Assembly: GCA_964522525.1 (NCBI GenBank)
Contig: CAZFWG010000016.1
Coordinates: 1 to 64,000, forward strand
Reading direction: 5' to 3'
Source of the DNA: CAYUYV01 sp964522525
Lineage (GTDB): Bacteria; Pseudomonadota; Alphaproteobacteria; JAJFIK01
Length of the DNA: 64,000 nt
In this document: in pieces, positions 42,434 to 51,193 of the stretch
Position numbering within the stretch: the first letter of the stretch is position 1
Layout of the letters: each line of letters opens with the position of its first letter
Program-made: the position numbers and the translations under genes
Notes under the pieces: generated by a model
What the model saw: only the letters and a program-made list of their open reading frames with translations
Databases searched by the model: none
Told to the model about the DNA's origin: nothing

Positions 42434-42628
42434 CGCGCGGGACGGAGCCGCGGGATGGGGCGTTGGCCAAAGCGCGCACCCCTTGTTTTTCGAGCAGGGC
42501 GTCCCGCCCATGACGGCGGCGTGCCCCTGTCCAGACCGGTGAGCGGATTTTCGATTTGCCACCGGTGGTCTGTTGATTGTAACAATCCGTTCCCGGTACG
42601 TTCCCGTCCCCAATCATGGAGGACGGAT

Positions 42629-42838
42629 ATGGGCCGACACGGGAACTACCAACAGACCAACACCAATCACTTGCTTCTGGACCTGAAAAATCTGCGCCGG
42701 GCCTGTTGCGGCTATCTGCCGAATGCGCCCGAACATGCGCCAGCTAAAGCCCTCAGGGATGCCATCGACGACTTCGCCGAGGCCATCACCGGGGATCGTA
42801 GCTATTTCCACGCCAAACATCCGGCCGCCCGGCACTAG
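42629..42838 (+). CDS. Small hypothetical protein
   Basis: This 69-residue protein of unknown function starts at an ATG with a good ribosome site (GGAGG, 6 bases upstream). It is largely helical by composition (LLLDLKNLRRACCGY and AKALRDAIDDFAEAI), with two adjacent cysteines and several histidines. I do not recognise a family. It ends shortly before a strong hairpin and faces the crotonase gene in convergent orientation. Confidence 0.55.
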   Translation: MGRHGNYQQTNTNHLLLDLKNLRRACCGYLPNAPEHAPAKALRDAIDDFAEAITGDRSYFHAKHPAARH

Positions 42839-42895
42839 CGTCAAAAAAAACAGACGGTCTTTGGCCCGCGAGCGCCATGACGAGCGCCTTAAAGG

Positions 42896-42925
42896 GGGCC
42901 GCTTCCGTTTGAACGGAAACGGCCC
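42896..42925. terminator. Strong hairpin between convergent genes
   Basis: GGGCCG and CGGCCC (42896-42901, 42920-42925) flank TTCCGTT/AACGGAA (42903-42909, 42912-42918), giving a 13-pair stem with one mismatch and a minimal loop. It lies between the ends of two convergent genes. There is no T-run, so a termination role is inferred from position only. Confidence 0.5.
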
Positions 42926-42952
42926 GGGGCTGCGCATCGGGAAGAATATCGA

Positions 42953-43849
42953 TCAGGCGGGATCGTCGACCCAGAAATCGATGGCCGCTTCCCGTCGCCG
43001 GCGGGTGGCACTGTTAGGATCCTTGGCCTTGTAGGTGTCCCAGCCGTGGCGGCCATCCGCATCCGGAATCTCCCATCCACCGAGGGCGGCAACCGTAAGA
43101 CCCGCCCCCAGGAGCTCGAAGCCCTGTGCCGTATACAGATCGGCTTCGACATTCTTGTTGATCATGAATTTGAGCTGGCGCAGACCCTGCTGGTTTTTCA
43201 TCAGGAGCAGATCGATCAGCTTCTGCGTTTCCGTGGCAAGCTGATCATTGGGAACGACCCGGTTGAAAAGGCCGAGCTCCTGGCCGCGCCGGGCGGTATG
43301 GAGCGCACCGAGCAGATTGATTTCCTTGGTCATCCGACGGCCGATCAGCCGCGCCATGCGGGTCGTGCCGCCCCAGCCGGGGGTGATCCCCCAATCCACT
43401 TCCGGCATACCCCAGCGCGCCCGTTCCGTGACGATCACGAAGTCGGAGGCCATGGTCACCTCCAGGCCGCCGCCCACGCAATATCCGTCTACGGCGCAGA
43501 TTGTGATCTTGTCGAGTTCCTCCAGGGTGTTGGCCATGTCCTGATACATTCGGACCCGGCGCATCGCCTGGTTGGCATTGCCCCAGGCGCCCGAGCCCAT
43601 CTCCGTCAGATCGTCACCCGCACAGAAATTGCCGCCGGCGCCCGCAATGACGAGGATCTTGAAGCGTTCGACATCCCGGACATAGTCGAAGGCCCGATGG
43701 AGATCATCGGAGAGGCGGATGGACAGGGCATTCGTCACCTCCGGGCGGTTCAACAGGATCGACGCCACCGGACCATGATCCTCGAAAATCAGGTCCGTGA
43801 AGTCCGGCCGGGGCGGTTCGTTCAGGTCGGCGGTGTGAAGCTGGTTCAT
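42953..43849 (-). CDS. Enoyl-CoA hydratase/isomerase family protein
   Basis: This 298-residue crotonase has DHGPVASILLNRPEVTNALS, VIAGAGGNFCAGDDLTEMGSG and ITICAVDGYCVGGGLEVTMASDFVIVTERARWGMPEVDWGITPGWGG. Glu in PEVDWGI and Thr-Pro-Gly-Trp in place of the second Glu suggest a specialised member. The ATG at 43849 follows GAGG; the open frame starts at 43921. It is divergent from an HxlR-type regulator, with paired operator-like sites between them, so it is probably controlled by that regulator. Confidence 0.87.
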   Translation of the reverse strand: MNQLHTADLNEPPRPDFTDLIFEDHGPVASILLNRPEVTNALSIRLSDDLHRAFDYVRDVERFKILVIAGAGGNFCAGDDLTEMGSGAWGNANQAMRRVRMYQDMANTLEELDKITICAVDGYCVGGGLEVTMASDFVIVTERARWGMPEVDWGITPGWGGTTRMARLIGRRMTKEINLLGALHTARRGQELGLFNRVVPNDQLATETQKLIDLLLMKNQQGLRQLKFMINKNVEADLYTAQGFELLGAGLTVAALGGWEIPDADGRHGWDTYKAKDPNSATRRRREAAIDFWVDDPA

Positions 43850-43913
43850 CGGCAATCCTCCCAGAATTCGATGACGCTGGACCCGCGCGGGACTTGTTGG
43901 CCCGGGTCTGATA

Positions 43914-43967
43914 AGTTTCAAAAAGCAACTTTCCCAGCTTGACGTAAGAGAGTTTCAAATTGCAACT
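43914..43967. promoter_or_regulatory. Duplicated 17-bp operator-like sites
   Basis: AGTTTCAAAAAGCAACT (43914-43930) and AGTTTCAAATTGCAACT (43951-43967) are 37 bases apart start to start and differ at two positions. The second is a near-palindrome, AGTT-x-CAA-x-TTG-x-AACT. They sit in the divergent region of the crotonase and the HxlR-type gene, and the second overlaps the proposed TTG start at 43960. Confidence 0.65.
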
Positions 43968-44439
43968 AAAAAAATCCACCAAGGCGGGCGATCGCGGCCT
44001 AAGGCCCCTGACGGACAGCGTGGAGCGGACGCTCCAAGTCGTCGGTGACCGATGGATCTTTCTGCTGTTGCGGGAGGCCTTTTTCGGTGTGCGCCGCTTC
44101 GATGAGTTCGTTGCCAATACCGGCGGCGCCCGCAACATCCTGGCCGGACGGCTCAAACGCCTCGTGGATGATGGGATCTTCCGGAAGGAGCTTTATGGGG
44201 GCGGCAAGAGCCGCTTCGAATACCGGCTGACGGAGAAGGGCCGGGACCTCTATCCGCTCATTGTCCTGATGATGCAGTGGGGTGACCGTTGGCTGGATGA
44301 CGGCTCCGGACCGCCGCTGCGCCTCATCCACCAACCCTGTGGGGGGACTCTCGGCGCACGGCTCGTATGCACAACCTGTGGTGGGGAGATCGATGCCCGC
44401 GAAACGACATGGCAACCGTGGGCTGAACAAAAGCGTTAA
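43960..44439 (+). CDS. HxlR-family winged-helix transcriptional regulator
   Basis: This 159-residue DNA-binding protein of the HxlR (DUF24) family has SVERTLQVVGDRWIFLLLREAFFGVRRFDEF, the recognition-helix region NILAGRLKRLVDDGIFRK, and the wing SRFEYRLTEKGRDLYPLIVLMMQWGDRW. After the HTH is an 'HQPCGGTLG...CTTCGGEID' segment with three cysteines, possibly metal-binding or redox-active. TTG at 43960 follows AGAGAG; a GTG at 44020 is the next in-frame start but would remove residues before the HTH. It is divergent from the crotonase gene and probably autoregulates through the paired sites. Confidence 0.82.
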   Translation: MQLKKSTKAGDRGLRPLTDSVERTLQVVGDRWIFLLLREAFFGVRRFDEFVANTGGARNILAGRLKRLVDDGIFRKELYGGGKSRFEYRLTEKGRDLYPLIVLMMQWGDRWLDDGSGPPLRLIHQPCGGTLGARLVCTTCGGEIDARETTWQPWAEQKR

Positions 44440-44651
44440 TCCTCACATCCAGATGAGGCGGCGGATGACAGGGCATAACCTGCTGTGGGGATCCCGGTAG
44501 AGGATGGCGCCATCATGCCGGCCGGTGTCGTAAAAACGCAATGATCCGTGCACACTTGACGCGTTGCGACGGGGGCGTAGGGAAGAGGCGCTTGTCAAGG
44601 TTTGCTCGTATCAGGCCACGTGTCGGTTCCCCATCAAATTCGCTAGTGGAT

Positions 44652-44680
44652 CGGTATCGGCACGCATTGCAACGATACCG
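44652..44680. promoter_or_regulatory. Inverted repeat upstream of the FabI-like gene
   Basis: CGGTATCG (44652-44659) and CGATACCG (44673-44680) are exact reverse complements 13 bases apart. They lie about 80-110 bases before the FabI-like start. No gene is seen in the 323-base gap (44440-44762). Confidence 0.5.
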
Positions 44681-44762
44681 GCAAGATCCGTCCTTTCCCT
44701 GGCTCCCCATGCATGTTTTAACTTCCGCCATATTGGTCCTATGGAACGGTGGAAGTGACGAC

Positions 44763-45533
44763 ATGGCAATCTTCGACCTTACCGGAAAAAAAGCGCTCGT
44801 CGTTGGCGTGGCGAATGACCAGTCCATCGCCTGGGGGTGCGCAAAGGCGTTCCGCGTGATGGGCGCCGATTTGGCGATCACCTATCTCAATGAAAAGGCC
44901 GAGAAATATGTTCGGCCCCTGGCCGAAAGTCTCGACGCTGAGCTCATTGAACCGTTGGATGTGGAGAAGCCGGGCGAAGATGCAGCGGTCATCGGCAAGA
45001 TCCGTGACCGCTGGGGGCGGATCGATATCCTGCTCCATTCCATTGCCTATTGCCCCAAAGAGGATCTCCATGGTCGGGTGGTGGATTGCTCCGCACGGGG
45101 GTTTGCGATGGCCATGGACATTTCGGTCCATTCCTTCCTGCGCCTGTTGCATCTCTCCGAGCCTTTGATGCCGTCGGGGGCCACGGCGATGACCGTCACC
45201 TTCTATGGGGCTGAACGCGTGGTGGAGGACTACAACATCATGGGGCCCGTGAAGGCGGCCCTTGAGTCGGTCACGCGCTATGCGGCGGCGGAGCTGGGTT
45301 CCAAAGGGATATCCGTACACGCTCTATCGCCGGGGCCCTTGAAGACCCGCGCGGCGAGCGGCATCGCCCATTTCGATGAAATGCTGGCGGATGCCGCCGA
45401 CAAGGCCCCCACCGGTGTCTTGGCGACCATCGAAGATGTTGGAGCCTATGCTGCGTTTCTTGCAAGCAGCGCAGCGCGCAATGTCACGGGCTGTGTGCAT
45501 CCCATCGACGGCGGCTACGGGATCATGGGTTAG
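44763..45533 (+). CDS. fabI: FabI-type enoyl-[acyl-carrier-protein] reductase
   Basis: This 256-residue SDR protein of the FabI family reduces enoyl-ACP (or enoyl-CoA) with NAD(P)H. It has KKALVVGVANDQSIAWGCAKAF (nucleotide-binding), LLHSIAYCPK, and the catalytic TVTFYGAERVVEDYNIMGPVKAALES with the Tyr and Lys of FabI, ending in VTGCVHPIDGGYGIMG. The ATG at 44763 is preceded by GGAAGTGACGAC. It heads a cluster with a small protein, MaoC-Pta and AckA, where such FabI paralogues commonly occur. It may therefore be a secondary rather than the housekeeping reductase. Confidence 0.9.
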   Translation: MAIFDLTGKKALVVGVANDQSIAWGCAKAFRVMGADLAITYLNEKAEKYVRPLAESLDAELIEPLDVEKPGEDAAVIGKIRDRWGRIDILLHSIAYCPKEDLHGRVVDCSARGFAMAMDISVHSFLRLLHLSEPLMPSGATAMTVTFYGAERVVEDYNIMGPVKAALESVTRYAAAELGSKGISVHALSPGPLKTRAASGIAHFDEMLADAADKAPTGVLATIEDVGAYAAFLASSAARNVTGCVHPIDGGYGIMG

Positions 45534-45572
45534 GCCGGCGAGCCCGTTGGGAGAAGGTTAAGGGGGCAAGGC

Positions 45573-45791
45573 ATGGACATGAACCGGCTCGACGATGCAA
45601 GCCGTGCGGTCAAGGGTCTTGATGCGGCAACCGAGCTGGTTACGACACAGGCCGAGCGCGCGCAGGCGGAAAAGGTGTTGCGTTTTATTCTTGATGTCCC
45701 CGAAGGTGAGGCTGACCCCGAGATTCATGCCGCCTGGCTTGAGGTGAAGGCGCGGCTTGGTCTTCAAGATCTGAGGGATGCGGTGGAATGA
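45573..45791 (+). CDS. Small hypothetical protein of the Pta-AckA cluster
   Basis: This 72-residue, mostly helical protein (AERAQAEKVLRFILDVPEGEADPEIHAAWLEVKARLG) is of unknown function. It overlaps the next gene by 4 bases (ATGA), which supports its being real and translationally coupled to the MaoC-Pta gene. I do not recognise the family. Confidence 0.65.
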   Translation: MDMNRLDDASRAVKGLDAATELVTTQAERAQAEKVLRFILDVPEGEADPEIHAAWLEVKARLGLQDLRDAVE

Positions 45792-47170
45792 CAATGCGTT
45801 TACGGAACGTTCCCTATGATGCCCTTGAGGTGGGGATGGAGGCGAGTGAGACACGCCTCTGTCGCCTGGACGATCTCTATATCTTCGCCAATTCCTCCGG
45901 CAACCACAATCCGCTGCACATGCCGGACCAGGATGGTGACGGCGACGGCGTGCCCGAGGCCATGGCGCCCGGCATGTGGATCGCCTCGCTGATTTCGGCG
46001 GTGCTGGGCAACAAGCTGCCGGGCCCTGGCACGCTTTACCGTTCCCAGACTTTGCGGTTTCTGGGCCGCGCGATGGCCGGTGAAAATCTCACGGCCCGCG
46101 TCCGGCTGATCGAGAAGTTTGAAGGGCAGGGCGTGCGCTTCGAGACCTGGGTGGAAGACCACAGCGGCAACCGCATTGTGGAGGGCGAGGCCGAAGTCAC
46201 CGCGCCGGCCGAAGCGCGCGAATACAGTCTTGAAGACGTGCCCGGATTAACCGTGCAGCGCCATCTGCATTTCGACCGCATGCTGGCGGCGGCCGAGCCC
46301 TTGCCGCCGATCCGCACCGCGGTGGTCGCGCCGGAAGAACGCGATTCGCTCGCAGGACCTCTCTTGGCTGCCGAGCATACCTTGATCGAGCCGGTGCTTG
46401 TCGGCGACCGGGACAAGATCGTGGCCGAAGCCCGGGAACATGGCTTTGATATCTCCCGTTTCGAGATCATCCATGAACCGGACCACCACGATGCCGCCGC
46501 GCGCGCCGTTGCCCTCGTCCATGAGGGGGCGGTCCAGGCCCTCATGAAAGGCCATCTGCATACCGATGTTCTGTTGGGTGAAGTTATCAAGAGCGATGGT
46601 GGCCTGCGCACCGGTCGGCGCATCAGCCATGCATTCGTCTTTGACGTTCCCGGCCTTGATCATCCTTTGATGATCACGGACGCGGCCATCAACATCAATC
46701 CGGACCTGGAGACCAAGGCCAATATTATTCAGAATGCCATCGATCTCGCCATTGCGCTCGGGGTCGAAAATCCCCGCGTCGGCATTCTTTCGGCCGTCGA
46801 AACCGTGAATCCCGCGATCCCGTCCACGCTCGATGCCGCGATCCTGTCGAAAATGGCCGACCGTGGGCAGATCACCGGCGGGATCGTGGACGGCCCGCTC
46901 GCCATGGACAACGCGGTGGATCTGGGCGCGGCACGGACCAAGGGGATCCATTCGACGGTCGCCGGTCAGGCCCAGATCCTGGTGGCGCCCAATCTCGATG
47001 CCGGCAACATGATCGCTAAGCAGCTCACTTTCCTTGCCCATGCGGAAGCGGGCGGCCTCGTGCTGGGCTGCAAATGCCCGATCATCCTGACGAGCCGCGC
47101 GGACAGCGCCAAGGCCCGTCTTGCGTCCTGTGCACTCGCGGCGCTTTATGCACGCGGGATCGCCCAATGA
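45788..47170 (+). CDS. MaoC hotdog-phosphate acetyltransferase fusion
   Basis: This 460-residue two-domain protein begins with an N-terminal MaoC/(R)-enoyl-CoA hydratase-like hotdog domain (about residues 5-140). It has DDLYIFANSSGNHNPLH and GMWIASLISAVLGNKLPGPGTLYRSQTLRF. A C-terminal phosphotransacetylase-type domain (about 155-455) follows, with VALVHEGAVQALMKGHLHTDVLLGEVI and GRRISHAFVFDVPG. Such fusions are annotated as bifunctional enoyl-CoA hydratase/phosphate acetyltransferase. It would interconvert acyl-CoA and acyl-phosphate and pass the latter to the acetate kinase encoded next (overlap ATGA). Whether the hotdog domain keeps hydratase activity cannot be told. Confidence 0.88.
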   Translation: MTMRLRNVPYDALEVGMEASETRLCRLDDLYIFANSSGNHNPLHMPDQDGDGDGVPEAMAPGMWIASLISAVLGNKLPGPGTLYRSQTLRFLGRAMAGENLTARVRLIEKFEGQGVRFETWVEDHSGNRIVEGEAEVTAPAEAREYSLEDVPGLTVQRHLHFDRMLAAAEPLPPIRTAVVAPEERDSLAGPLLAAEHTLIEPVLVGDRDKIVAEAREHGFDISRFEIIHEPDHHDAAARAVALVHEGAVQALMKGHLHTDVLLGEVIKSDGGLRTGRRISHAFVFDVPGLDHPLMITDAAININPDLETKANIIQNAIDLAIALGVENPRVGILSAVETVNPAIPSTLDAAILSKMADRGQITGGIVDGPLAMDNAVDLGAARTKGIHSTVAGQAQILVAPNLDAGNMIAKQLTFLAHAEAGGLVLGCKCPIILTSRADSAKARLASCALAALYARGIAQ

Positions 47171-48330
47171 GCGCGGTCCTGACCCTCAATGCCGGCAGCT
47201 CGTCGGTGAAATTCTCCGTCTACGCTCAAAATGCGATCCTGGAGGAGCAGGCCAGCGGCCAGGTCGAAAATCTTGGGGCGGACGCCCGACTGGTCGTGGA
47301 TCGACGGGGCCAGCGGGATGACTATGCCATTGGCGCGGCGGATCATGAATCCGCCCTCCATGCCATTCTCGAGGCGATTGCGCCGGTCCTGGATGGGCGT
47401 GATGTTGAGGGTGTCGGCCACCGGATCGTCCATGGCGGGACTGATTTCGCCGAGCCCGCTCTTTTGACCGACGCCGTGATGATGCGATTGTCGTCGCTTG
47501 CACCTCTCGCGCCCTTGCACCAACCCTACAATCTGGCGGGCGTGGTGGCGGCGCGGCGGGCGTTCCCGAATGCGGCGCAGATCGGCTGTTTCGACACCGC
47601 GTTCCACCGGTCTCATCCGTGGGTCAATGATACTTTTGCCTTGCCCCGGCGCTTCTACGCGGAAGGCGTGCGCCGATACGGTTTCCACGGACTGTCCTAT
47701 CAATATATCGCGGAAAGTCTGGCGCGGGATTATCCGGACCTGGCCGAGGGACGGGTCATCGTCGCCCATCTGGGCAATGGCGCTTCCATGTGTGCCATGA
47801 GAAACGGTGTCAGCGTCGGATCCACCATGGGGTTTTCCGCCCTCGACGGATTGCCGATGGGCACCCGCTGCGGTCAGCTCGACCCCGGTGTCCTGCTCTA
47901 TTTCATGGATCAGGGCATGAGTTCGGCGGAGATCACGGCGCTTCTCTACAAGGAAAGCGGGTTGAAAGGTCTTTCCGGGCTCAGCCATGACATGCGCGAT
48001 CTCCTGGAGAGCTCCGCGCCCGAGGCCGCCCAGGCGATCGACTATTATGTCTTCCGTATCCGGCGCGAAATGGGTGCCATGACCGCTGTTCTCGGCGGTC
48101 TTGATGCCCTCGTCTTTTGTGGTGGCATCGGCGAACACGCCGCCCCCATTCGGGCCCGCGCCCTTGACGGCATGAACTATCTGGGTCTCGTGCTCGATCC
48201 GGCGACGAACGAACGCAATGGGCCGGTGATCAGCGCCGGGCCCGTGCCGGTCCTTGTCGTGCCGACGGATGAAGAGCGGGTGATTGCCGCCGCCACGGTC
48301 GGCTACTTGGATGCCAAGTCGGTCGAGTGA
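47167..48330 (+). CDS. ackA: Acetate kinase
   Basis: This enzyme converts acetyl-phosphate and ADP to acetate and ATP, and the reverse. The start SAVLTLNAGSSSVKFSVY, the HRIVHGG motif, FDTAFH, RRYGFHGLSYQYIAESL, VIVAHLGNGASMCAMRNGVSVGSTMG and the C-terminal FCGGIGEHAAPIRARAL are all family hallmarks. It is 387 residues, the usual size. The start overlaps the Pta stop by 4 bases, so the two are coupled. Together they form an acyl-CoA to acylate plus ATP route that may run in either direction. Confidence 0.95.
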   Translation: MSAVLTLNAGSSSVKFSVYAQNAILEEQASGQVENLGADARLVVDRRGQRDDYAIGAADHESALHAILEAIAPVLDGRDVEGVGHRIVHGGTDFAEPALLTDAVMMRLSSLAPLAPLHQPYNLAGVVAARRAFPNAAQIGCFDTAFHRSHPWVNDTFALPRRFYAEGVRRYGFHGLSYQYIAESLARDYPDLAEGRVIVAHLGNGASMCAMRNGVSVGSTMGFSALDGLPMGTRCGQLDPGVLLYFMDQGMSSAEITALLYKESGLKGLSGLSHDMRDLLESSAPEAAQAIDYYVFRIRREMGAMTAVLGGLDALVFCGGIGEHAAPIRARALDGMNYLGLVLDPATNERNGPVISAGPVPVLVVPTDEERVIAAATVGYLDAKSVE

Positions 48331-48371
48331 AGAAGATCCGTCATCGCAGTGTATGAAGGGGCGCCTGGATC

Positions 48372-49025
48372 ATGAAAAACGCCTTGAAGCCGGAAGAGGC
48401 CGCCGCGCTGGTCGGGGACGGGGCAACCCTGATGATCGGGGGGTTCATGGGCGTCGGCTCGCCCCACCGCATGATTGATGCCCTGGTCGCGCGGGCGCCG
48501 AAGGATCTGACGGTGATTGCCAACGATACCGCACGGCCGGGTTTCGGGATCGGCAAGTTGGTTTCCATCGGCGCCATCACGACGCTGATCACGTCCCATA
48601 TCGGTCTCAACCCGGAGACCCAGGAAAAGATGATCGCGGGCGAGATCGCCGTTGACCTCGTGCCGCAAGGAACGCTGGTGGAACGCATCCGCGCCGGCGG
48701 CATGGGGCTTGGCGGTGTCCTGACCGCGACCGGGCTTGGCACGCCGGTGGAAGAGGGCAAGCCGGTCATCGAAATCGACGGCGCGCGCTACCTGCTGGAA
48801 CGGCCCCTGCGTGCGCATTTTGCCTTCATTGCTGCTCAAGAAGCGGACTATGTGGGCAATCTCGATTATTCGCTGACGGCGCATAATTTCAATCCGATCA
48901 TGGCCCTGGCGGCGGACAAGGTGATTGCGGAGGCCCAAGTGATTGTGCCCGTGGGCGTCATTCCGCCCGATGGGGTCAAGACGCCGGGGGTTCTTGTCGA
49001 TCACCTCCTTGAACGGGCCATGTGA
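48372..49025 (+). CDS. scoA: 3-oxoacid/acetate CoA-transferase subunit A
   Basis: This 217-residue alpha subunit of a family I CoA-transferase moves CoA between acetoacetate or a fatty acid and an acyl-CoA. It has DGATLMIGGFMGVGSPHRMIDAL at the start (the CoA-binding GGF motif), FGIGKLVSIGAITTLITSHIG, and VPQGTLVERIRAGGMGLGGVLT. The AtoD/ScoA distinction is not possible by eye. It lies 41 bases after ackA on the same strand and precedes the B subunit by 30 bases, so it is probably part of the same acyl-CoA cluster. Confidence 0.9.
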   Translation: MKNALKPEEAAALVGDGATLMIGGFMGVGSPHRMIDALVARAPKDLTVIANDTARPGFGIGKLVSIGAITTLITSHIGLNPETQEKMIAGEIAVDLVPQGTLVERIRAGGMGLGGVLTATGLGTPVEEGKPVIEIDGARYLLERPLRAHFAFIAAQEADYVGNLDYSLTAHNFNPIMALAADKVIAEAQVIVPVGVIPPDGVKTPGVLVDHLLERAM

Positions 49026-49055
49026 AGGCTGGGATTTGAAACGGAGTGCCGACGG

Positions 49056-49724
49056 ATGGACGTTCAGCAATGGGACCCCAAGGACGTGATTGCTGCGCGG
49101 GTCGCACAGGAAATCGAACCTGGCATGCTGGTCAATCTCGGCATCGGCCTGCCGAGTCGCGTTGCGAATTTTCTGCCGCCCAATTCGGATGTGTTCTTCC
49201 AGGCCGAAAACGGCGTGATCGGATTGGGGGCCCGTCCGCCGGAGGGCATGGAGGATCCGTTTCTCACGGATGCCGGCGGCGGTTTCGTTTCGGCCGTGCC
49301 CGGGGCGGCCTCGATCGACAGTGCCATGAGTTTCGGTCTCATTCGGGGCGGCCATCTCGATATGACGGTCCTTGGCGGGCTTGAAGTGGATTCGCGCGGC
49401 TATCTTGCCAATTGGACCGTGCCCGGAAAAATGGTGCCGGGCATGGGCGGTGCCATGGACCTCGTTGCCGGTGCCCGCCACGTGATTGTGGCGATGACCC
49501 ACACCGCGAAGGGTGTGCCCAAGATCAAGACCGAGTGCACCTTGCCGCTAACCGCCCTGCGCCGTGTTGATCTTGTCGTCACGGAAATGGGCGTCATCGA
49601 GCCGACCGATCAGGGTCTCGTTCTGCGTGAACGGGGACCGAATGTGACAGTGGACATGATCCGCGCCGCGACGGAGGCGGAACTGATCATCCATGGGGAG
49701 CCACCGGAGATGCGCCTGCCATGA
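49056..49724 (+). CDS. scoB: 3-oxoacid/acetate CoA-transferase subunit B
   Basis: This 222-residue beta subunit of the CoA-transferase carries the catalytic Glu in the motif FFQAENGVIGLG, preceded by NLGIGLPSRVANFLPPN. It also has GGHLDMTVLGGLEVDSRGYLANW and TDQGLVLRE, typical for the beta chain. It follows subunit A by 30 bases. The next gene (the V-ATPase B subunit) starts 53 bases later on the same strand without an evident terminator, so read-through into the ATPase operon is possible. Confidence 0.92.
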   Translation: MDVQQWDPKDVIAARVAQEIEPGMLVNLGIGLPSRVANFLPPNSDVFFQAENGVIGLGARPPEGMEDPFLTDAGGGFVSAVPGAASIDSAMSFGLIRGGHLDMTVLGGLEVDSRGYLANWTVPGKMVPGMGGAMDLVAGARHVIVAMTHTAKGVPKIKTECTLPLTALRRVDLVVTEMGVIEPTDQGLVLRERGPNVTVDMIRAATEAELIIHGEPPEMRLP

Positions 49725-49777
49725 CGGGCCGTACCAAGCGAAGAAACCGTTGAGCGGACGGTGGAAGAGAATGGACC

Positions 49778-51193
49778 ATGATTGAGACCCTGATGCGCTA
49801 TTCGCGCATAACCGAAATCGTCGGCGACATATTGAAAGTGTATGTTCCGGCTGCATCACCGGACGAGGAACCGGCCGTGAGGCTTGGCGATCTCGCGGTG
49901 ATCGAGGACGGGTCGACGCGGTCAATGGCCCAGGTCATCAGTGTCAACCGTGACACTGTCTCCCTCCAGGTCTTTTCAGGGACGAAGGGCATTTCCACGA
50001 CGGCGAGCGCGACCTTTCTTGGCCGTCCCATGCAGGTGGCCTATTCGGGAAATGTCCTGGGCCGAGTGTTCAGCGGTGCTGGCGAAACGATCGATGGCGG
50101 TCCCGACCTGTCCATGGAACGCCAGGTGGCGATCGGCGGGCCGTCGGTCAATCCCGTCGAACGCATCGTCCCGAAGAAAATGATCCGGACAGATGTTCCG
50201 ATGATCGATGTCTTCAATTCTCTCGTCGAGAGCCAGAAGATCCCCATATTCTCCGTATCGGGAGAGCCCTTCAATCCGTTTCTTGCCCGTATCGGGATTC
50301 AGGCCGATGCGGACATCGTCGTCTTTGGCGGCATGGGCCTGATCTTTGACGACTATCACACCTTTCGCACGACCTTCGAGGATTCAGGCCTGTTTTCCCG
50401 CACGGTCATGTTTGTCAATCAGGCCTCGGACCCGATTGTCGAACGGCTGCTTGTGCCCGACATGGCGCTTGCGGTGGCGGAGCGCTTCGCCGTCGAGGAA
50501 GGCAAGCGGGTTCTCGTCCTGTTGACGGACATGACCGCCTATGCGGATGCCCTGAAAGAGGTCGGCATTTCCATGGAGCGGGTGCCCTCCAATCGCGGTT
50601 ACATGGGGGACCTCTATTCCCAGCTTGCGCGCCGCTATGAGAAGGCCTGCGACTATGCCAAAGGCGGCTCCGTCACGATCCTCTCCGTGACGACCATGCC
50701 CGGCGACGATGTCACCCATCCGGTGCCGGACAATACGGGCTATATCACGGAAGGGCAGTTCTATCTCCATGACGGCGTGATCGATCCCTTCGGCTCCCTG
50801 TCCCGGCTCAAGCAGAATGTGATCGGAAAGGTGACGCGGGAGGATCACGGCCAGATCATGAACGCGATGATCCGCTTCTATTCCGGCGGGCGCGATGCGG
50901 AACAAAAACAGGCGATGGCGTTCGACCTCTCCGATTATGACCGGCAGCTCCTGAAATTCGCGGGGCTTTTCCGTGAGCGTTTCATGGACATCAATGTCGC
51001 CATGCCGCTTGAGGAAGCGCTGGATCTGTGTTGGCGCACCCTTGCGGAATGTTTCAAGGCGGATCAGTTGCTTATGAAAGAGGATCTGATTGAGAAATAT
51101 TTTCCCCGGATCACGCCCGAAAATCCCGTAGCGGAAGATCTCCCGGATCTTGAGGCGGCGCCGTCGGACGGCGCCGGTGTCGCCCATGGCTAG
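49778..51193 (+). CDS. atpB: V/A-type ATPase subunit B
   Basis: This is the non-catalytic nucleotide-binding subunit of a V/A-type rotary ATPase, 471 residues. It has RVFSGAGETIDGGPD, IRTDVPMIDVFNSLVESQKIPIFSVSGEPFNPFLARI (a modified P-loop region, as usual in B), LLTDMTAYADALKEV, RRYEKACDYAKGGSVTILSVTTMPGDDVTHPVPDNTGYITEGQFYL and FGSLSRLKQNVIG. It opens the operon rather than following A, which is unusual. The D subunit start overlaps its end by 8 bases. In bacteria these enzymes pump H+ or Na+, or make ATP. Confidence 0.94.
   Translation: MIETLMRYSRITEIVGDILKVYVPAASPDEEPAVRLGDLAVIEDGSTRSMAQVISVNRDTVSLQVFSGTKGISTTASATFLGRPMQVAYSGNVLGRVFSGAGETIDGGPDLSMERQVAIGGPSVNPVERIVPKKMIRTDVPMIDVFNSLVESQKIPIFSVSGEPFNPFLARIGIQADADIVVFGGMGLIFDDYHTFRTTFEDSGLFSRTVMFVNQASDPIVERLLVPDMALAVAERFAVEEGKRVLVLLTDMTAYADALKEVGISMERVPSNRGYMGDLYSQLARRYEKACDYAKGGSVTILSVTTMPGDDVTHPVPDNTGYITEGQFYLHDGVIDPFGSLSRLKQNVIGKVTREDHGQIMNAMIRFYSGGRDAEQKQAMAFDLSDYDRQLLKFAGLFRERFMDINVAMPLEEALDLCWRTLAECFKADQLLMKEDLIEKYFPRITPENPVAEDLPDLEAAPSDGAGVAHG

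Noticed and set aside
41114..42613. 499-codon minus-strand open frame over the secreted protein gene
   Set aside because: The plus-strand gene has signal peptide and ribosome site; the antisense product is His/Arg/Gly-rich without domains.
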